From positions 53,877,649-53,941,648 of the forward strand of contig CM066988.1 in assembly GCA_033977485.1 (NCBI GenBank): DNA of 64,000 bases. Reading direction: 5' to 3'. Each line of letters starts with the position of its first letter. Within the stretch, counting starts at the first letter, position 1. This document shows positions 1 to 10,832 of the stretch, piece by piece. This DNA is from Hydrangea macrophylla. Its lineage: Eukaryota; Streptophyta; Magnoliopsida; Cornales; Hydrangeaceae. The notes under the pieces are model-generated. The model had not been told where the DNA came from. It saw only the letters and a program-made list of their open reading frames with translations, and searched no databases. The position numbers and the translations under genes are program-made.

Positions 1-680
1 AAATATTACCCAAATCAGAGGTAGAAATTTCCCAAGGTGGATGGACAACACTGGCCTACATTTTGTTATCTAGAGGTTTGTAAATCATGATTTGTTTAAA
101 TTCAACTATTGTATATGCAAATTTATTACATGAAACCAATGCTATAGTACAGGTTGCAATTTTCATATTTGTCGTGTTGTCTCATACGTATTGTGTCTTA
201 TCCTTTTCCCGTGTTTGTAAGTGGCTAAGAATTTGTTTACTTTTTTATGCTGATTCGTGGGGTTTCTTACTTGTGTATTGGTGGGGCATCAATTGGGTTG
301 GTGTTTATTGTCTTTTTAAGATAATTGGTATTATCATTTTCTGTTACTATTGTGACAATGTTGCCTTTCTTTTGAATTTTGACAAAGTTTTGTTGGTTGT
401 AAAAATAATGTAGAAGTTTATCGTTTGAATTGATAGTTTTCTTTCAATCTGCTGGTACTTTTTTACAATTTATAAGCTGCTTGCATTCCTTAGCACATGA
501 TGAGTTCCAACTTTGTAAGTGCATAAGTTGCTACATGAAAACACAATCCATTTTGCATAGTAGCTTAACTTCTTATTCTAGTTCTTAAAAATGTAGGATA
601 TGTACACGTCTAGGATACTTTGAATAACGTAATGAAATTCTTGTTTATTTCAGCTCAATTTTATTGCTAAAAAGTTCAGA
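1..680 (+). other. T-rich leader, probably the 5' UTR intron of the captured EF-1alpha gene
   Basis: This T-rich, intron-like sequence ends in the acceptor-like TTTATTTCAG near 644-653, with a short stretch before the EF-1alpha ATG at 681. Plant EF-1alpha genes normally have one large intron in the 5' UTR just before the start codon, so the position fits. The hydrophobic open frame at 87-413 is a by-product of T-rich sequence. That this is the original intron is inferred. Confidence 0.45.
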
Positions 681-818
681 ATGGGTAAAGAAAAGGTTCA
701 CATCAATATTGTGGTCATTGATCGATGTCAACCACCACTGGTCATCTTATCTTCAAGCTTGGTGGTCATTGGACATGTCGACTTAGTAAAATTTTCCATT
801 TGTTTGTTTGTTAGTTAG
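681..818 (+). pseudogene. Elongation factor 1-alpha, N-terminal fragment (rearranged)
   Basis: From the ATG at 681 the frame reads MGKEKVHINIVVI, the near-invariant start of eukaryotic EF-1alpha, the GTPase that delivers aminoacyl-tRNA to the ribosome. The normal next codons, which include the P-loop (GHVDSGKS), are missing. The DNA jumps to a stretch matching the STTTGHLIYKLGG region in a shifted frame, then has a displaced piece reading VIGHVD, then unrelated sequence and a stop. The P-loop is destroyed and more than 90% of the roughly 447-residue protein is absent, so it cannot act as an elongation factor. It most likely reached this place by gene-fragment capture in the CACTA element. Identification of the source gene is firm. 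Capture rather than later insertion is inferred. Confidence 0.85.
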
Positions 819-1104
819 ATTAGTTTAGTTTAGTTTTGGATGGATGAACTTTTTAAATTTTAGACATGGTTTGTTAGTTTTGGTTTGAATGGAAAGACAT
901 TTTGGATTTTATTTGTTATGTTTATTATGGATTATTTTGTCGTGTTTATTACAGATTGAGCTTGTTATATGTTACTTATAGATTAATTATTCTTGTAAAT
1001 TCGATGTAATTGTGATGATATTGGAGATCATTCGATGTGGTTGTGTTTATTAGGTGCAAATAAAAATTGGGGAGAGATGTGACTGTGTTTAGATTACTAA
1101 CAGA

Positions 1105-1540
1105 TTTTTTTTTGTTAGAAACGATATTTCTAACGGATTATAACCGTTAGTATTATTTGATATTTACCGTTAGAAATGATATTCCTAACGGCAATTTACC
1201 ATTAGTAATTCTATGTTGCTAATGGATATTTTCCGTTAGTATTTCTATGTAAGTGTTACAAAATTGCTAGATGGCTAACATATTTTAATCCATTAAAAGT
1301 GTTATTCCTAACGGCAATTTACCGTTAGTAAATTTAACGAAAGTGTTACAAAATTGTTGGAATACTAACCACATTTTACTGTTAGCAAGAATATTCCTAA
1401 CGGTAATTTACAGTTAGTAAATATATTTTCCTAACGGTAAATTTCCATTAGAAAATGCATTAGAAATATTCCCCACACCTTATTTCTAACGGTAAACTTC
1501 TGTTAGAAATAATTTTACTAACGGTAAATTACCGTTAGGA
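1105..1540. repeat. CACTA subterminal repeat array
   Basis: About a dozen copies of TAACGGTAAATT or ACCGTTAG-like words occur in direct and inverted orientation, many pairing as short palindromes. In CACTA elements such arrays are the binding sites of the transposase accessory protein. Here they run into the terminal inverted repeat. Confidence 0.75.
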
Positions 1541-1544
1541 AAGT

Positions 1545-1561
1545 GGCCTTTTGGTGTAGTG
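1545..1561. repeat. CACTA terminal inverted repeat, right end
   Basis: GGCCTTTTGGTGTAGTG ends in GTAGTG, the complement of CACTAC. The partner terminus and the 3-bp target duplication cannot be verified because the left end is outside the window. Confidence 0.75.
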
Positions 1562-2593
1562 TGATGTTTAAAGCATGAATTGTCATGTAAGCATATGTTT
1601 AGAATTGTGCACTCAGCATATAGCTGAGCAGTGGAAATTTACTTTATTGCATGTGATAAGAAGAAATTGAAGATGAAGCGTGAGGAGTGAGGCCGTGGGA
1701 ATGACGGGGATCATCCTTGTTTATAGATTTGATTCCATTCCATGGTTGTAATATGATATTTGAGTAGTTCGAACCATAGATATTTAACTTAGAATTTTGG
1801 AATGGATTAGTAAGGTTGTAATATGTTGCAAAACTCCTTTTACTTGAGTTTGTATGAATTCGAACTCATGGATTTGTGGTTTGAATCCTTAACTCGTCAA
1901 ATTCGTATTTCGGAGGAATGTTAATAGAGTTTTATGAATTGATCCAAACGGACCTTACTTATTTCAATTCTGTTTTCTTTCAATGTTGATCAAGAGTTAT
2001 GTTGGTCCTTATAGCTGTGTCATGGTTACGAAGTTTGGATTAAAGTGTAAGTGTTTTAGAGGTTTACATCTGTGTGAGGTTGTTTGATCCTTAGCAAAAT
2101 TCTGCTGCAATAAGGAATTTCGCTAAAGGGTGGGTCATTTGACCGATCGAACGAGGCATCTAGACCGGTCGAAATGCCCCCTGCATGGTTTCATTTTCTA
2201 CCCCTTCTAGAAATTATTTAAATATTTTGAATGGTTTTTAGGGTACCTTTGGGACCCCTTTCAACATAAATTTATTCATTTCAGAATGTAATTACATTTT
2301 CAAATTTATACGGATTTTATAACATGAAGGGTATTGTTTCGAAAAGTTTTGAATACTCAACGTTGTTTTAAGTTCTTTTTCTGTTGCTATAATCTTTTAA
2401 TGAATTGGATGAGTCATTTAATTGTATGTAGCGGGATGGGTCGTGACAGTAAAGCATGGGAATGAGGCTATACTGTGGGTAGAAAATGTATACGCAGGGT
2501 TGGTGTTTGAAGTTTGGCCTAAGTGGGTTTTCATTTTGTTAGAATAAAAGGATCATGGGGTGGGTTTGAGGGTGAGCGTGTGTTGGGCTGACT
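1562..2593. other. Intergenic sequence without a recognisable gene
   Basis: No open frame longer than about 60 codons with a recognisable motif is present. At 2141-2175 two copies of a GACCGATCGAAC-like word resemble the palindromes found in the LTR arrays further right. Near 2440-2450 the words GGGTCGTGACA resemble the end of a chromovirus LTR, but no primer-binding site follows. This may be an old LTR fragment. Confidence 0.35.
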
Positions 2594-2602
2594 TTCTTTA
2601 AT

Positions 2603-2784
2603 AGGTAATACTTTACACACAACTTCCACACAATATTTTATGCACAACCTACTAAAGTATGTCTATCTCTCTCTTGTGTCACTGTGGGATCCACTGACAT
2701 CACAGGATGACACATGAGAGATAGACACACTTTTGTAGGTTATGCACAAAAAGTTGTGTGAAAGTTGTGTGTGAAGTTTTATCC
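2603..2784. mobile_element. Foldback MITE (Mutator-like size class)
   Basis: The two halves form a long imperfect inverted repeat: the left arm has ACTTTACACACAACTT and the right arm ends in the complement of ACTTCACACACAACTT. Only a short central loop separates the arms. The identical 9-bp words TTCTTTAAT at 2594-2602 and 2785-2793 form a perfect target duplication. Nine bases with ends near GG fits Mutator-like MITEs. There is no coding capacity. Confidence 0.8.
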
Positions 2785-2825
2785 TTCTTTAATTCATGTC
2801 TTCATTTCAATTAGATTGATTATTG

Positions 2826-2828
<3 letters not shown>

Positions 2829-2857
<29 letters not shown>
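2829..2857. repeat. (AG)n microsatellite
   Basis: About 14 uninterrupted AG dinucleotides. Confidence 0.95.
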
Positions 2858-2860
<3 letters not shown>

Positions 2861-2959
2861 GAATTGGCATAATCTGAGAAGTACAGTAAATTATATCATA
2901 TGCCAACAAATAATGTTGCATTTTTAAAATTGTGTATCCTAGCTAGAAGTGTGGCGCTC

Positions 2960-3350
2960 AATATAGGGGTGGCCAACGGCCCGATGGCTCGCTCTGCAGG
3001 CCCAGCCCAGCCCTACTTTTTTGTGCTTGGGCAAAGAAGTTGGCTCGCATAAGCGGGCTTGGCTCTAATATTTTAGGCCCGCTCAATTTTAAGGCCATCC
3101 TTGGACATAGTAAATGAGGCCTAATTTGGCCCGGCTTGGCCCGAGCATTAGTGTTGATGATGCTGAAATTTGGTTAAAGCTAAGCAGAATTGAACCAGGG
3201 AGATTTGAGTGTGGTTCGACTCTATTAACGAAGAACCCTACATCCACGTGTGTGTCAGAGCACTTGCGCTATAATGAACCGGTGGCCTTTGGTGAAACAA
3301 TAGTGGGAATGGAGCTATCAGATTGGCCGAGTATATGCGTGTGAATGATA
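2960..3350. other. GGCCCG-rich decayed repeat fragment
   Basis: The sequence opens with GGGGTGGCCAACGGCCCG and repeatedly uses GGCCC/GGGCC words. This composition is common at the ends of plant hAT-like elements. No intact terminal repeat or target duplication was found. The short open frame at 3114-3344 shows no known motif. Confidence 0.3.
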
Positions 3351-4080
3351 TATAGCCGCTATTCTGTAGAATAAGAATGCAATCCCCTTAAAGGGGGTGA
3401 GTGATCTCTTTTATAGATACAAGAGACCACGTGTACAAAGTAGGTGGCCTGATTAGGCAGTATGATCTAATTACAATTGATCAGCACAAATAGTGTGAGT
3501 TTCCTAATCGGATTAAGAAATAGTCTTCTCCTTCCATTAATCTTCTAGCTGACCCGTGGGTCCAAGCCGGGCAGTCTCAAAAGGATAGCCCGAGATGGTT
3601 GCGTGGTGAGCGCCATCACCGGATGACTCGACATTCTTTTCCTGAGGTGGCAGAAGCTGGCTTTGACTGGATATTTTTGTACGCATCAGCTGCCCCCCAT
3701 TTCTGAGGCTGATATGATGCTTCATCGGATGAGCATTGTAAACCATTGTAACTCAGTGAACCGTTCGGGACCCTACCCGAGACATAATGTGGGGCTGGAC
3801 CAGCCGTCTTGGTTAGTCAGGGGTTAGACCAAACGGTGGCCTCGAAAACTTAGGGTTGGTGTTTGCCAAGTGTCAGGGAGTGATTGGTCTGATTAGGATT
3901 CAACTAGGGCAGTGCAGGAGTAACCAGGCCATTACATCTAAATCAAGCCATCACGTCACTCATTAAATGTGTATGCCTTTTGAGGTGTCACTTTACGTGC
4001 CTGAGGTGACGGTTATCGGACGTTTGAGCGGGAAAATTTCCTGGCCGTTGGATCTGGTTTTATCTACACCATCTGTATTG
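3351..4080 (+). other. Promoter-proximal flank of the decayed transposon gene
   Basis: No credible gene is visible; the minus-strand frame at 3537-3746 has no known motif. The stretch leads into the TATA box at 4081 and may be an LTR remnant. No termini were identified. Confidence 0.3.
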
Positions 4081-4091
4081 CCTATATAAGG
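4081..4091 (+). promoter_or_regulatory. Putative TATA box
   Basis: CTATATAAGG is followed about 65 bp later by a splice-donor-like GAGAGAGGTAAG near 4151-4162 and then by the decayed exons described next. Its position suggests the promoter of that gene or of an LTR. Confidence 0.5.
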
Positions 4092-4109
4092 GACACTTCA
4101 AACATTTCT

Positions 4110-6556
4110 CCATTCCTGCTGTTCAACGAAGAAAATTACCAAGCGGTTTTGAGAGAGGTAAGTTCCCAGCCAAGCTTCTTGAGCTCGTTCTTGCTCTCAT
4201 TTCCTTGTAAGTCTTCGTTCCTTTAGTCTTACCATTGACTACACTTCTCCCCTCCTTCTTCTTCTATTTTCATTCCCGAGTAAGGCTAGAGAATAGGAAT
4301 CCCCTAGGCTTCGTGAGGGAGTGGAACTTTTTTTTCCATAGGTTCTATTTCTTTCTTAGATTGGGTGGTTCCCTTTCATTGGTAGAACAAACCGACCGGC
4401 TGGTGTGCCCCAGGCGGACCCTACCTGAGTGCTACCTGACTTTTAAGATCATATACGCCCTACCGTACATGCTTGTGTCCCTTCTGCCCTTATACATTAG
4501 GCTTGGGGTTCCTAACCCCTATTTAGGTCATCGACTACTTCTCCGTCCCGCTGTAGGAACTCTACAGATGTATCACTCTGGCTTCAACTCGTCATCCAGA
4601 TCGAAAAATGAACAATCTAGGTCGGGCACCCCAGACACCAGCTTGGACCCTCCTTCTCTATCTCTTTCTGTCCACCACAGTGAGGGCAGGATTCCCACCA
4701 CCGTACCTGACAAAGGATCGAGTTGGGCCTACTTTAAGACTCTTGAGTCAAGGGAGGAAGGTAATCATGCATCGACCTCGGGTAGTTCAGGGGTCGTCTT
4801 TTCCTGCATGGGGACTCGTAGCAGTTTGGTCACCTCGGACCTAGTCAGGATTAGGGAGAAGTTTGCGTGCTTCGATGGCTTCTCACTTGCTGTTTCGGAC
4901 GGTGAGATGCTCAATACCCGGGCAGGATACACCTCTCTCTACTAGGATGCGCTCCTTATGGGTCTTCGCCTTCTTCTTTACCCGCTCACACGGGACCTGC
5001 TGATATTCCTTGGCATCGTTCCTGGGCAGGTTGCCCCGAATGGGTGGGGGTTTCTGACGGGGCCCATATCCCTCTCAAGTGTTTGGGTATGAGCTTACTC
5101 TCCACGAATTTCTGTAGACCTACCGACCGTCCCCCTTATATAGGGGGGTCGGGTTCTTTTCTTTGAGTGCCCAGTAAGGGAGGAAGATCTTAGAGAACGC
5201 ACCCATCAACAACAAGGGGTAGAAGAGAAAGTTCTTCCGATTGTCTACTCTCGGGCTCAGTGCGGAGGCCCCAGGAATCCCCTTGAGGACAACCTGGGTG
5301 TGCAAGCTAAGAAGTAAGCCGCGTCTTAAGTTTGCTTTTTGGGTATTTTTCCCTACTGCAGCATTGTAGGCTGACCCCTTTTCTTTTGTTTTGCAGTGGG
5401 ATCTGCTGACATGCCAAAGCTCTCGAAAGAGTGCCAGAAGCGGATAAGGACACTGGCTCAGGCTCCCACGAACATCGTTGACGTCGATCTTGTCTCAAGT
5501 GGGAGAACCTGTGATCACATATCGCCTGGACAAAGTCCTTACTGCCCCAATGTTCCCTTCTATAATCGCTTGTAAGTCTCAAAGTTATGTTGATTTCCCG
5601 TTTGCCTTCTTGATATTCGTATCTTAATCAGTCGCCTTCACTCACTATTTCTATGATTTGCCACAGAGATGGATCCTAGGGTTGTAGCTACTTTGAAGGA
5701 GAAGAAGGCTGCGCTGGCTGCCCGGGCCACCCAGAGGAGGAAGAGGTAGGGTCCCATTAAAGGCCAGCAGCTGAAGAGGATTCACCGAGGGCCCCGAGTG
5801 GAGAAGTAAGCGACCAGGACATCAGCTCCTGGGGTGATACTTGCTGGCTTCCACCCGCCTTTCTGACTCCCCACTAGTTAGGGAGCTGACTCCCCAAGTT
5901 GAGGCTGTTGCGCCCTCTAGGATCGATGATATTCTGACTAGGATTTCGACGGTGGAGACAGCGGACGACGTCGAAGCAAGAGTCCGACCCGGGCTGTTAC
6001 AAAGTCAGATTGATGGGTGCTTCAAGTTTGGCCCCGAGGCCCTGGTCGGGTGGCTGTATAGCATCAGCCACATGGTAAGTAACTTTTTTATGCAAGTTTC
6101 CTTATTTACCTGCCCACGGCAAATAACGACTTCCCTTCTTTATTTTTACAGATTGGTTGCTTGGTGGCAGTTGCTGAGGCTTACCTGCCCAGTATGGCTG
6201 GCTACTGTTGAGGTCGCCTATTAGCAAAGAAGGCAGTGCAGGAGGCTTCAAACTTTTCCCTTGTTGTGGAGGAGGAGAAGACGAAGTCCCTGGCCCTGGA
6301 GTTGGGGACTGCTCGCTTACGAGCGGGCAGCCCGGAAGACTGCAAAAGCTGAGAAGGCGGCTGCAGAGGCCGGGAAGGAGGATTTAAAGGCCAAGAAGGT
6401 GGCTCTTTTCGAACTTGTCGTAGCTTAAGAGATGAGGGCGAAGGATGCAGAGGAGGAGTTTGAGGCTGGCTTCCTTGCGGGCTATGCTGACCTGACCCAC
6501 AGGGTGGCTGCTGACCATCCGGATTGGGATCTCTCAGGCTACTCCTAGGTTGAGTC
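4110..6556 (+). pseudogene. Decayed intron-containing transposon-associated gene with C-terminal coiled coil
   Basis: Several exon-like pieces lie in order on the plus strand. Acceptor TTTTGCAG precedes an exon at about 5399-5573 that ends at CTTGTAAGT. Acceptor TTGCCACAG precedes a basic exon near 5667-5745. An open stretch at 5841-6072 ends in ATGGTAAGT. Acceptor TTTTTACAG near 6151 leads into an Ala/Glu/Lys-rich coiled-coil region that finishes at 6556 with a Tyr-Ala-Asp-Leu...Asp-Trp-Asp-Leu motif before a stop. This architecture recalls the plant proteins annotated as putative gypsy-type transposon proteins, whose C-termini are long coiled coils ending in a Pro-(Asp/Asn)-Leu-Asp-like motif. 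Frames shift between pieces and stops interrupt them, so it is a pseudogene. The family call is tentative. No reverse transcriptase or integrase was found here. Confidence 0.4.
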
Positions 6557-6586
6557 CGACTACTAGACGGAAGAACAGGCTATAGG

Positions 6587-8062
6587 TGAAGGAAAATTAG
6601 GTTTAAAATTTATTTTAAATGTGTAGCGGAAGACAAAGTTTAAAACTTTATATTGGTAGCCCAGATCTACTACTCGTTAATTTTATAGATGCGTATAAGA
6701 GAGGGGACAAGAATTGTATACCTCAGGTGTTGAACCCAATTCTTAATTTCTTCTTTCTTGATGATGCAGCAACCTTTACTAGGTTGTCTTCACCCTTATG
6801 ACTCCTACAGATGCTTGCCTGAAAGACTAGGGTTGGTGGGAACCCTAATAGAGAGGATAGATAAGGTTTGGGAAGCCTAAAATAATTTCTACAGCTTCTG
6901 GTATATTAAAACGACGAACACTAACTGGGCACAGCTGCCCTATTTATAGATTCCCAGAACCGACCTAACTTTTGATCGATCGAAGTGGCTTCGATCGATT
7001 GAACCACCTTTGATCGATCGAAACTGTCCTTCAATCGATTGAAACAACTTCAATCGATCGAACTAGTCTTGAAAGCATCCTCAAGTGCCTTTCCAAACAT
7101 CCTAGCAGAGCTAAGAGTGGGTCCTCCTAGCCTCTTTATTGTTGGCTTAGACCAGCTATTAATTCCATCATTAAACTCTTTGATAAGCAAACTAACCAAC
7201 TGATCAGTTAACATTTACTCCATTATAAAATGATAACTGAACTCCAACGTAAATGAACATATCCAAAGTGATAACTAGACTTGTATGGTGTACTAATGTC
7301 CCTCTACCATCAGCATTCGTAATCATATTCAGGTAGTCAAATAAACAATACTATCAACCTAAATCTTGATTACTTCTTGTATTCCTTGAGTCCCATTCAC
7401 CACTCACGATTACCAAACATGTTGATTCAACAAGACTGTAGTTCTCAGTAATCAACTTGGTGACATTCTTAAGGGAATACTTACGCTTAATCAGATGGTA
7501 GATTCTATCTTGACAATATATGTTCACAACCCTATGAACATGACATACCCAAGATACTCAGGTGTTGATCTTTAAGACCTCACTGATTGGTAAGTCAAAG
7601 CAACCACATCCGTAGTCTGTGTTCATAATCGTCTCAAGATTGAGAATACGTACCTTATAAAAGTTATGAGTTCCTATCGACTGTTGACAGCCTTAAGCGT
7701 TAATAGGAAAGCTCGGTTCGGTCAATGCACTGCAAGCATTAGCATATTAACTAAGAGTTAAACTATAGTGATTGAGATTCATCACTCCATCCAATGGTAG
7801 TTAACTATGCTATAGTGTAAACCTGATGAGATATCTAGTCTCATTATCCACTGTGACAAATTCTACGTATCAAAGGATAGTAATTCGTATCTTACTTTCA
7901 TGTATCCCACACACACACGCACACGAGTTTCTTACTATGATACTAAGGATTAAACAATCATCTCATAAAGGACATACATAACAAAATGTAAAGCTGATAT
8001 CCATATATTAAAATGTCAATGTCTCATACATATAGTAATGGTTTGAGGGCACAAACCCAACA
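6587..8062 (-). repeat. 3' LTR of copia element C
   Basis: On the plus strand the LTR begins TGAAGG and ends ACCCAACA. Its first 480 bp match 13721-14206. A TATA box on the minus strand lies at 6941-6950 (plus-strand TATTTATAGA). Five GATCGATC-type palindromes lie just upstream of it, at 6972-7062. Confidence 0.85.
6941..7062 (-). promoter_or_regulatory. LTR promoter of C: TATA box with palindrome array (left copy)
   Basis: Read on the minus strand, five near-palindromes (TTGATCGATCGAAG, TTCGATCGATTGAAC and variants) at 7062-6972 are followed about 20 bp later by the TATA box at 6950-6941. The right LTR shows the same order. Confidence 0.55.
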
Positions 8063-8080
8063 AACTCCCACTTGCACTCG
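8063..8080 (-). promoter_or_regulatory. Polypurine tract of element C
   Basis: On the minus strand AAGTGGGAGTT directly precedes the TGTTGGG start of the 3' LTR. This is the normal plus-strand priming site of copia elements. Confidence 0.8.
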
Positions 8081-8093
8081 TAACTATTTAGGA

Positions 8094-8876
8094 CTGCATC
8101 TGAGACCTAAACTATCTAGATGACGATCAAAGACCTTCTATAGCGATGCCTTTGTAAACGGATCTGCAAGATTGTCAGCGGTGGCAATCTTGGTGACAGT
8201 CACATCTCCACGTTGAATTTTGAATTAGATGATATTTTTGCTCTACGTACTTTCCCTTTCCATGGTTCCTTGGCTCCTTAGACTAAGCCAGTGCCCCACT
8301 ATTATTGCAGTATAGTGTAATGGTGACAGCGATGCTGGTACCACCTCGAGCTCCATAAGGAACTTCCTGAGCCAAATAGCTTCCTTTGCGGCTTCACAAG
8401 CAGCCACATACTCAACTTTTGTAGTTGAGTCTGCAATGCATTTTTGCTTAATGCTCCTCAAACTAATAGCACCACCTCCCAAGGTGAAGAGATGTTCGGA
8501 TGTCGACTTCCTCGAATATTTATCTGACATAAAGTCCGAGTCAGTGCATCCTACTAGAATCAACTCATCAGCAACCATACATAAGCATATAATCTTTAGT
8601 CCTTCTCAAGTACTTAAGAATGTGCTTAACGGTTGTCCAGTGCTCTAGACAAGGATTCGATTGATACTTACTGACCATGCCAACGACAAAGCAGATATCT
8701 GGTCTAGTGCATAATATCGCATACATGAGACTTCCCATTGCCGAAGTGTAGGGAACTCCTGCCATGCGATTCCTCTCCTCCGATGTCTTTGGACACTGGT
8801 CCTTGGAGAATGCTAAACCATGCCTTAAAGGTAACAAACCTTTCTTGGAATTGTCCATTGAAAACCTAGTTAGCAA
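8094..8876 (-). pseudogene. Copia C: end of reverse transcriptase and RNase H
   Basis: The 8568-8876 frame carries the conserved copia segment around GSLMYAILCTRPDI. The 8243-8578 frame continues with the RNase H block (CTDSDF, GGGAISLRSIKQ, ADSTTKVEY, EAIWLRKFL). A further stretch to the stop at 8094 reads the usual copia C-terminus, with ADPFTKA and a closing HLDSLGLR. This domain degrades the RNA strand of the RNA:DNA hybrid in the capsid. Frame changes at about 8570 and 8240 break it into pieces. Order and motifs leave little doubt about identity. Confidence 0.85.
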
Positions 8877-8877
8877 C

Positions 8878-9706
8878 TTATCGATATAACCAGCTTAAGA
8901 TAATCCCATTATCTTTCGCTTGCGATCTCGAAAAGCTCACCTCTCTTATATCATTCATATCAAAAGTACTAGCTAGCCAAACCTTAATAGATGACAACGT
9001 CGCTACATCGTTCCCAATGAGTAGAATGTCATTAACGTAAAGAATAAGTAAGGCCACCACTTTTCCTTCACACTTTTTGTATACACGAGGTCATCTAGAT
9101 TCTGTATAATACCAAATGATTTGACCGCTTGGTCAAAACGAATGTTCCAACTCCTGGATGCCTACTTAAGCCCATAAATGGACTTTTGCAACTTGCATAC
9201 TAAGCTACCTTTCCCACCAGCTATGAACCCTTCTGGTTGTTGCATATCGATATCCTCCTCAAGATTGCCATTCAAGACTGCAGTCTTGACGTCCATCTGC
9301 CAGATCTAATAATCTAGGCATGCAGGAATGGATAGGAGTATCCTGATGGACTTGAGCATGGCTACAGGTGAGAAGGTTTCCTCATAGTTAATGCCATCCC
9401 TCTGAGTATAAACTTTTGCTACAAGCCTTGACTTAATGGTCTTAACCTTTCCATTAGATCATCTTTTCCTCTTGTAGACCCACTTATAGCCAGTGGGTTT
9501 AATATTGGCTAGAAGTTTTATAAGATCCCAGACCTGAATGGAATCCATAGATTCCAATTCAGCTTTTATAGCTTTAACCCAATGAGCTAAATCTAGATCA
9601 GCCATTGCCTCTTCATATGTGGTAGGATTTGATTCAGATTTTATAGAGATAGCTTCAAGAACTTCTCCTAAGAACATATATCTGTCAGGCAGGCTGAACA
9701 TGCGGG
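8878..9706 (-). pseudogene. Copia C: reverse transcriptase
   Basis: The 9459-9701 frame has the N-terminal copia RT block (WVKAIKAELESM, then TGYKWVYKRK). Broken frames in between retain the KTAVLNGNLEEDI and GLK-ASRSWN regions. The 8878-9060 frame holds the catalytic motif as LYVNDILLIGND, so the usual YVDD is YVND, with one catalytic Asp replaced. Several stops separate the segments. Together with the altered active site this marks an inactive enzyme. Confidence 0.85.
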
Positions 9707-9859
9707 AATGGTTAAAGAAGTGTTGTTTTCCGATCTTACATCTTTATCAACTGCGGGTAGGACTGAGGGCTCTCTTTCTATCTCTTTAAGATCTATCCTT
9801 CCCTTAGGTTTATGATATAATCATCCTCCAAGAAATTAATATCTGTACTAACAAACACC

Positions 9860-10640
9860 TTTTGTTCTCTTGGATCATGAAAATACCAACCATAAGTACC
9901 CTTTGTATACCCTACAAAGTAACATACTTTCGATCTAGAATCCAACTTGCACATGTGCCGGATACCCCTATATCCGGAGATGTTGCAAAGAAGCCTTGCA
10001 CCATATCCACATCTCCCGTGGTGTCCTGAGAATAGATTTACTTAGTATTAAATTTAGTATATATGCAGTAGTTTCCAAAGCATAACCCCAAAGGAATAAT
10101 GGCAACTCCGAATAACTCATCATCGACCTAGTCATGTCTAAAAGAGTCCGATTCCTTCTCTCTGCTATACCGTTCTGTTGAGGCATACCAGGTGCAGTCA
10201 ATTGTGACAGAATTCCATTCTGTACAAGGTGATCAATAAACTCATTAGAGAGGTACTCGCCACCTCGATCAGATCGAATGGCCTTGATATGTGTGCCTAA
10301 TTACTTCTCCACTTCAACCCTAAACTCTTTGAACTTTTCAAAGGCTTCAGACATGTGTTGCATTAGATACACATATCCATACCTTGAGTAGTCATCAGTA
10401 AAGGTTACGAAATACTCATAACCACCCCCATGGTCTAATATTCATTGGTACACACACATCAGAATGAACTAATTCCAACAATGCATTGGTCCTATTGCCC
10501 TTTGCAGGAAAGGGCCTTTTGGTCATCTTACCCTCTAAACAAGACTCGTAGACTTCCATTGGTTCGAGAACCAAATCGCCTAAGACCCCTTCTTTGACTA
10601 GTCTGCCAATCCTATTTAGATTGATATGGCCAAGCCTCAT
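9860..10640 (-). pseudogene. Copia C: GAG-pre-integrase and integrase core
   Basis: The 10416-10640 frame carries the pre-integrase block (MRLGHINLNRIGRL, ESCLEGKMTKRPF, LLELVHSDVC). The core follows with YFVTFTDDYSRYGYVY, SDRGGEYLS and, in 9968-10201, PQQNGIAERRNRTLLDM. All three catalytic acidic positions (D, D, E) can be seen. Internal stops, for example after VEK in the middle, split the reading frame. The enzyme normally joins element cDNA to host DNA in the nucleus. Confidence 0.85.
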
Positions 10641-10832
10641 ATGCTAAAGCCTTGTTAGATTAGTGGAAGGTTCCTTTCTTTTAGATGGTACAGTTACCAC
10701 TAAGTTATCAAGTTCCATACAAGAGTCTTTAGAAATATTGGGAGTAAACACATATAAGCCATTAGTTTTAACACCAGAACATATAAAAGAACCATTTCGT
10801 TTACTAACAACTTCTGTTCCAAAATGAAAAGA

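Larger units (their letters stand above)
1..1561. mobile_element. CACTA (En/Spm-type) DNA transposon, right-hand portion
   Basis: The segment ends in GGCCTTTTGGTGTAGTG, the reverse complement of CACTACACCAAAAGGCC, which fits a CACTA terminal inverted repeat. It is preceded by about 450 bp of subterminal repeats made of TAACGGT/ACCGTTA words in both orientations, a family hallmark. No transposase reading frame is visible, and the left terminus must lie outside the window. The interior carries a rearranged EF-1alpha fragment, so this looks like a non-autonomous, gene-fragment-carrying copy. The class assignment is solid at the right end. That bases 1-680 belong to the same element is inferred. 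Confidence 0.75.

Noticed and set aside
87..413. Open frame encoding a very hydrophobic 108-residue peptide
   Set aside because: It lies in T-rich, intron-like sequence before the EF-1alpha fragment. T-rich codons give hydrophobic residues by chance, and no family motif is seen.
1561..2459. Possible solo LTR suggested by TAAAGCATG at 1567-1575 and near 2452-2460 and a GTCGTGACA end
   Set aside because: The repeated words are not adjacent to TG...CA termini and no 5-bp duplication fits; too weak to call.
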